In this document: one piece after another, positions 41,282 to 45,265 of the stretch
Position numbering within the stretch: the stretch's first letter is position 1
Layout of the letters: each line of letters begins with the position of its first letter
The notes under the pieces: model-generated
Seen by the model: only the letters and a program-made list of their open reading frames with translations
What the model was told of the DNA's origin: nothing
Databases searched by the model: none
Origin: Leptospiraceae bacterium
GTDB lineage: Bacteria; Spirochaetota; Leptospiria; Leptospirales; Leptonemataceae
DNA: 45,265 nucleotides
Reading direction: 5' to 3'
Assembly: GCA_002717505.1 (NCBI GenBank)
Contig: PBEB01000037.1
Span: 1 to 45,265 of the forward strand
Program-made: the position numbers and the translations under genes

Positions 41282-43132
41282 CTACACCATATCCTGCAAG
41301 AGAGAAAAAATCTCCTGGGCGTACTTTTCCATATCAGCCGGGCTTGCCGCCCCCTGGGCCAGCCGGGCCAGATGATACACCTGCCGGGCCACCTTCTGTT
41401 TCCGGCTGTCCGCCGAGCCATCCGCTCCCAGAATACCCGGGCCACCCAGCTTCTGGATCAGAGGATTTCTGGTATTGACCAGCAAGGTATGATCGGAAGA
41501 GAATGGATTTTCTTTTTCTCCCCACATCGCCGACATTTCTGCCATTCTTCTCTGCTGTTCGGGAAGCAATATCATGGCCGGAATCTCATCTGACTTCAAA
41601 GCTTCGGGACGAATGGTTACCTTGTCGTTGGCTACAGCCTGCTTGAACAGATCTTGAAGGCGCGATTTGATATCCTTGTTTTGCTCATCGACTATAGAGC
41701 TATCCGCTTCTTTGTCCAGGGCATGCTCATGCAATTCCGCATCCACCCGTACAAATTTGACATCTCCTCGCTTCACTTCCAGAAAACCTGTGAAATGGCC
41801 GTCGATCATGGTGCCCAGATGCACCACCTGGATGCCCTGTTTTTGAAGCATGCGCAAAGCCTGACCCTGGGTTTGTAGATCTGAAGCGTAGTAGACTTTC
41901 TGAGCATCTGGATCTTTGCTCTCGGAAAGGTATTCTTCAATGGTCACCAATCGATTCTTATCTTCGCCAAGCACTTCAAGAAGAAGAGAATCTTTTGCCT
42001 GATCGTAAAAACGCTCATCGCTGAGCATTCCATATTTTACAAAGGGGGCGATCTCATTCCATATCTTCTCATAGGCCTCTCGATTATTTTTGCATTCCTG
42101 AACCAGACGATCCGCCACCTTCTTGATTATATGCGAAGCAATCTTTCGCACCACCGGCTCGTTCTGGATATAGGAACGACTTACGTTGAGCGGAAGCTCC
42201 GGAAGATCAATTACTCCCTGCAAGACTGTAAGAAATTGAGGGATTAACTCTTGAGCCTGATCTGTCACAAAGACCTGCTGGCAGTAAATCTTGACGTTGC
42301 TCTTGTTCAGATCCATTTCATGAGCCAGGCGAGGGAAATACAGGATCCCCTGGAGGCGAAACGGATGGTCCACATTCAGGTGAATATGAAACAGAGGCTC
42401 CCCCTGATGGGGAAACATATACTTGTAAAACTCATCGTAATCTTCTTTTTTTAAAGAGGCAGGCTGTTGCGTCCACAGGGGCTTCTGTCTATTGATCTGT
42501 GCTCCATCAATGCGAATGGGCACAGACAGAAAATCCAGATACCTTCGCACAAGCTCAGAAACCCGACCCAGATCGGTAAATTCCGAAGCATCTTCTTCGT
42601 TGAGATGCAGTCTGATTTCAGTTCCTCTTTTCTCTCTGCTACCTGTCCCTATCTCATATTCCTCGCCACCGTCCGAAATCCAGCGAACCGGTTCAGCATC
42701 CTTCTGGCAGCTCCGGGATTCAATCTCCACTTGTTTGCTGACCATGAAGCAGCTATAAAAACCCAGTCCAAAGTGGCCGATGATTCCTGCATCGCCTTCC
42801 TTCAGATACTTTTCCGCAAATTTCTCGGCTCCAGAAAAGGCAATGCTGGCAATATACTCTTTCACTTCATCGGCGGTCATACCGATGCCATTGTCTTCGA
42901 TGATTAAGATGCCATTCTCTCTGTCCAGCGTCACATCGATGGAGTATTCATCGTCATCGCTCTGATAGATATCTTCTGTAAGCGCCACCTTCTTTACTTT
43001 TTCGATGGCATCGTGTGCGTTGGAAATCAGCTCTCGAATAAAGATCTCTTTCTCCGAATAAAGCCATTTCTTGATTACCGGAAGGATGTTTTCGGTATGA
43101 ACCGATAACTTACCCTTTTCCATTGTTGCCAC
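41282..43132 (-). CDS. htpG: Hsp90-family chaperone HtpG
   Basis: A 616-residue ATP-dependent chaperone. GHKL features are clear: ELISNAHDAIEK, DNGIGMTADE, GHFGLGFYSCFM in the N-terminal ATPase; the middle segment (LNVSRSYIQN, a conserved 'NVSRE.LQ'-like motif) and a C-terminal dimerisation domain follow. Length is normal for HtpG. The start is GTG 43132, with GGAGG five bases upstream; ATG 43123 would be three codons later, with a spacing of 14. It works in the cytoplasm on client proteins. A good promoter is predicted 32 bp upstream. No CIRCE inverted repeat was seen. Confidence 0.96.
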   Translation of the reverse strand: MATMEKGKLSVHTENILPVIKKWLYSEKEIFIRELISNAHDAIEKVKKVALTEDIYQSDDDEYSIDVTLDRENGILIIEDNGIGMTADEVKEYIASIAFSGAEKFAEKYLKEGDAGIIGHFGLGFYSCFMVSKQVEIESRSCQKDAEPVRWISDGGEEYEIGTGSREKRGTEIRLHLNEEDASEFTDLGRVSELVRRYLDFLSVPIRIDGAQINRQKPLWTQQPASLKKEDYDEFYKYMFPHQGEPLFHIHLNVDHPFRLQGILYFPRLAHEMDLNKSNVKIYCQQVFVTDQAQELIPQFLTVLQGVIDLPELPLNVSRSYIQNEPVVRKIASHIIKKVADRLVQECKNNREAYEKIWNEIAPFVKYGMLSDERFYDQAKDSLLLEVLGEDKNRLVTIEEYLSESKDPDAQKVYYASDLQTQGQALRMLQKQGIQVVHLGTMIDGHFTGFLEVKRGDVKFVRVDAELHEHALDKEADSSIVDEQNKDIKSRLQDLFKQAVANDKVTIRPEALKSDEIPAMILLPEQQRRMAEMSAMWGEKENPFSSDHTLLVNTRNPLIQKLGGPGILGADGSADSRKQKVARQVYHLARLAQGAASPADMEKYAQEIFSLLQDMV

Positions 43133-43163
43133 AGTATCCTCCTTAACTTCCTTTACAGATTTG

Positions 43164-43192
43164 AATATAGTCCCGGGCATCAACACCAGCAA
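43164..43192 (-). promoter_or_regulatory. Candidate promoter of htpG
   Basis: On the minus strand TTGCTG (43192-43187) and TATATT (43169-43164) are spaced by exactly 17 bp. The htpG start codon is 31 bp after the -10 box. It lies in the 123-bp gap after the Cys-rich lipoprotein gene, so htpG can be transcribed separately. Confidence 0.55.
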
Positions 43193-43254
43193 CCATCACC
43201 CACCGTTCAGGATGAATCTCCATGGCTACTGTGTAGCTACCGGCCTGAATGCGC

Positions 43255-43521
43255 CTATTTCTTGCTTTCGGATTTTTCTTCTTTTTCCGGGCAGGGACAT
43301 CCCTGAAAGCAGTCAATTTTGTAGCCACGACAAATCGCCAGGCAACTGTTTCTAAGAGTCTCTCCCTGCTCGGTACAGACTTCACCGGTAGGCATATCCA
43401 GGCATTCACCGCAGGCATCCCGCTCATCGGGCAGACCCTGAGGATCTTTGCTGGTCTTGCAGTCCAGAAGAGTTAGCGCCAGAATCATAGCCAGCACGGG
43501 AATCATTGTATTTTTTCGCAT
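43255..43521 (-). CDS. Cys-rich lipoprotein with Kazal-like pattern
   Basis: An 88-residue protein with signal peptide and lipobox LTLLDC (Cys21). The mature 67 residues have eight Cys. The segment EVCTEQGETLRNSCLAIC fits the Kazal pattern 'VC...G.T..N.C...C': C40-x8-C49-x10-C60-x3-C64-x10-C75, with C37, C71 and C77 additional. Kazal domains are serine-protease inhibitors, but the distance to the last Cys is short and this may be only a Kazal-like disulphide scaffold. ATG 43521 has AGGAG six bases upstream. The basic tail (EEKSESKK) is charged and polar. It lies 38 bp after the DUF1574-like gene and is probably cotranscribed with it. Confidence 0.82.
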   Translation of the reverse strand: MRKNTMIPVLAMILALTLLDCKTSKDPQGLPDERDACGECLDMPTGEVCTEQGETLRNSCLAICRGYKIDCFQGCPCPEKEEKSESKK

Positions 43522-43559
43522 TGCATTCTCCTATCTGTAGACGCAATTGCGCCCTATTT

Positions 43560-44648
43560 TCATCGTTCGGGCGCTGATGTCCTGACTTCCTTTACGCGCG
43601 CCATCAGGTAATCAGTGAATTCATCAAAGCAAGCTGCCGAAAGGTGACTGGCATCTGTGAATTGATCACAGGGAAAATCCGACTCAAAATTCATATCCAG
43701 AAATCCCGCATTCTCTGCCGAGGCCAGGTTGCGCATCTCAGGTTCCCAGATTTCCCTTACGGTCCGTGCATCCAGTTTAACCAATTCCGCCGGCTCGCTG
43801 TCGATTCTGCTTCTGAGATTTTCGCTTACTCGAACCCAGACCATGTCAGACGGAACGTCCATTTTATTGAGGATTTCCAGACATTGTCTGGTGAAATAAA
43901 GCTGATCATCCGAAAGGGTGAACGGAACAAAGAAGTCCTTCCAGATTGAGCGGGCATAGGTTTCCATTCTTTCATCAGAATCTACCACGCCCTCCTCGGC
44001 TTTTACAGGAACGCTCCCTCGCTCTTTTCGAAGAGCATCTTCCAGGAGTCCCAGAAAATGACGAAACCGCTCCACATGCCCTTCTTCCAGGCGGTCCTGA
44101 ATCACCCACATCTTGGGTCTGTATTGATAGACCAGAAAGGACTTCTTCGCGATGTAATTACTGAGATCATTTAGCGCATAATGCGAAGCGTGTCGAGCGA
44201 CGAAACCCGCAGGTAGACCTGTAATCATTACTTCGTCCAGAGAAACCCGGGCCGTTTCATTCATGCCCTGAGGAGTTACTGCCAGAAATACATGATCCGG
44301 TCGAATATCTCTAGAGCGGAACTTCTCCAGAATATACAGATAATAATCCGCGGTGCCGCCAGGAACTGAAAAATTGAACAAAACCCAGTCAGAATACTCG
44401 CTGGCAATGTATTCGTTGTTGAAGGGCATTGTACGCGAGTTTCCAAAAATAACCAGAACCTTCTTCCGATCCTTTTTCTTCAGATAGGCATCCAGCTCAT
44501 CCACCATCTCCACCTTATGTTCATAGTTCTTGAATGAAGCTGTGGTTAAAAAGTAATGCTCCAGATCGCCCACGAAAAAGAGCTTATCCAGCAAAAAGGC
44601 TGCCAGAAATACGATTACCGGAAATAACAAGATCCTTCGATCCTTCAT
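43560..44648 (-). CDS. DUF1574-like SGNH-type membrane-anchored protein
   Basis: A 362-residue protein with an N-terminal transmembrane anchor (LLFPVIVFLAAFLLDKLFF). The extracytoplasmic part has an SGNH-like start VLVIFGNSRTMPF (GNS in place of GDS) and a final FTDASHLS (Asp/His). Together with FSVPGGTADYYLY this resembles the DUF1574 proteins of leptospires, which look like SGNH partners of MBOAT acyltransferases. Whether it is catalytic is unsure, since the usual GDS is altered to GNS (the Ser is kept). It is divergent (90 bp) from a similar protein at 44739. Confidence 0.8.
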   Translation of the reverse strand: MKDRRILLFPVIVFLAAFLLDKLFFVGDLEHYFLTTASFKNYEHKVEMVDELDAYLKKKDRKKVLVIFGNSRTMPFNNEYIASEYSDWVLFNFSVPGGTADYYLYILEKFRSRDIRPDHVFLAVTPQGMNETARVSLDEVMITGLPAGFVARHASHYALNDLSNYIAKKSFLVYQYRPKMWVIQDRLEEGHVERFRHFLGLLEDALRKERGSVPVKAEEGVVDSDERMETYARSIWKDFFVPFTLSDDQLYFTRQCLEILNKMDVPSDMVWVRVSENLRSRIDSEPAELVKLDARTVREIWEPEMRNLASAENAGFLDMNFESDFPCDQFTDASHLSAACFDEFTDYLMARVKEVRTSAPER

Positions 44649-44738
44649 CTATGTTTCCATGAATCCTGCGGCCGGCCCCGGCAAGCATATTCCGCTGCTT
44701 GACAGCCTGGGGGGAACTACCTTTATGGAGACTTCCCT

Positions 44739-45265
44739 ATGGCGGAGCTCAAGAAATTCCTGAAGGATCCGGTGTTTTACATACCGGCCCTGTTTCTGGT
44801 CGGACTCGAATTACTGCTGCAAAGCCCGCTGTACCGCACGATCCTGGAACCAAATTCCTACGCCGAAAACGTTAACCGCATCACGGAGATCATGAAAACT
44901 TCTCCGGTCGAGCCAAACGTCCTGATTCTGGGTACATCCGTGGCTTACCAGGGAGTGAACATGCCCCTGCTGAACAAGCTCCTGGAGGAGGATGGCATTG
45001 TGGTTCAGAATGGGGCCAGTCAGGGAGCTATGCTGGAAACCCAGCACGCAATCTATAGAGATATCAAAGATGATCTCCCGAACCTAAAAGCAGTGGTGCA
45101 TGTAGCCGAAATCTATTTTCCATGGCAGGCTCGGTACAAACTGGAACCGGCCAACCAGATCATGCTGGCTCAATTCCCTCGGGGGCAAGTTCTGCCATTG
45201 CTGGACGAATACAACTTCGACCTTTCTGTATCCGACTATGCATTCTTTCTACTTCGCATTCTTAC
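44739..45265 (+). CDS. DUF1574-like SGNH-type protein, 5' part (partial)
   Basis: The reading frame starts at ATG 44739, with GGAG eight bases upstream, and runs open to the window edge (about 175 residues seen). An N-terminal transmembrane helix (VFYIPALFLVGLELLLQ) is followed by VLILGTSVAYQGVNM, an SGNH-like block with GTS in place of GDS, then VVQNGASQGAMLET and VVHVAEIYFPW. The order resembles its divergent neighbour and DUF1574 proteins, so the two may be related functionally. The missing C-terminus contains the Asp/His block, so activity cannot be judged. A role in acyl modification of envelope glycans, with an MBOAT enzyme, is possible. Confidence 0.75.
   Translation, partial: MAELKKFLKDPVFYIPALFLVGLELLLQSPLYRTILEPNSYAENVNRITEIMKTSPVEPNVLILGTSVAYQGVNMPLLNKLLEEDGIVVQNGASQGAMLETQHAIYRDIKDDLPNLKAVVHVAEIYFPWQARYKLEPANQIMLAQFPRGQVLPLLDEYNFDLSVSDYAFFLLRIL

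Noticed and set aside
44699-44727. TTGACA (perfect -35) with TTTATG at 17 bp, before the DUF1574-like gene
   Set aside because: The -10 match is poor and the transcript would start only about 6 bases before the ATG, so a chance match is likelier.

Overview
The window looks like chromosomal DNA of a spirochaete of the order Leptospirales, probably one of the higher-GC lineages such as Leptonema or Turneriella rather than Leptospira itself. This is an inference from the density of lipoproteins with relaxed lipoboxes, two SGNH-like proteins resembling DUF1574, a lipoprotein resembling the leptospiral LIC_10091 family, a UDPGP-family uridylyltransferase and roughly balanced base composition. No rRNA, tRNA, CRISPR array, insertion sequence or prophage gene was seen. 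Coding density is high and genes fall in short strand-consistent runs, many with 4-nt stop/start overlaps.

Layout. 1-3.2 kb: the 3' end of an unknown gene, then minus-strand genes for an SRPBCC protein, a GH5-like lipoprotein and a NAPE-PLD-like metallo-hydrolase. 3.2-5.4 kb: three plus-strand membrane proteins. 5.6-10.4 kb: a minus-strand run encoding two tandem paralogous lipoproteins, an SGNH hydrolase lipoprotein and a CHASE-type hybrid histidine kinase. 10.4-10.7 kb: a gene-poor stretch with a possible decayed gene. 10.7-12.9 kb: a translationally coupled lipoprotein pair (beta-propeller and LIC_10091-like). 13.1-16 kb: a C-terminal processing protease followed by an M14 carboxypeptidase-like protein whose start codon lies in a hairpin. 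16.2-23.5 kb: seven minus-strand genes: LOG-family protein, a 665-residue unknown, a coiled-coil GHKL ATPase, TruD, a small unknown and two alpha/beta hydrolases.

23.7-32.1 kb is mostly plus strand: glycosyltransferase, MBOAT acyltransferase, DUF2505-like protein, acetylglutamate kinase (argB), adenine phosphoribosyltransferase (apt), a small exported protein, UTP-glucose-1-phosphate uridylyltransferase, a 16-bp tandem repeat and an Mpo1-like membrane protein. A small Cys-rich lipoprotein is encoded on the minus strand within it. 32.1-34.8 kb: an AraC regulator divergent from a multi-pass chemoreceptor. 34.9-38.1 kb: an SGNH lipoprotein, a BamE-like-motif protein and a TraB/PrgY protein with a basic insert. 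38.2-40.2 kb: cheD, an HDOD protein and aroK. 40.4-45.3 kb: an M48 peptidase, htpG, a Kazal-like Cys-rich lipoprotein and two divergent DUF1574-like SGNH proteins, the last cut by the window edge.

Functional themes are envelope assembly and modification (lipoproteins, SGNH and MBOAT enzymes, glycosyltransferase, processing protease, M48 peptidase, HtpG), signalling and chemotaxis (hybrid kinase, MCP, CheD, HDOD, GHKL ATPase) and scattered housekeeping metabolism (argB, apt, aroK, UDP-glucose synthesis, truD). No classical defence or mobile system is visible. The least explained parts are the kinase/SGNH/paired-lipoprotein run, the LOG/665-residue/ATPase cluster, the 16-bp repeat, and the long DUF2505-argB overlap.
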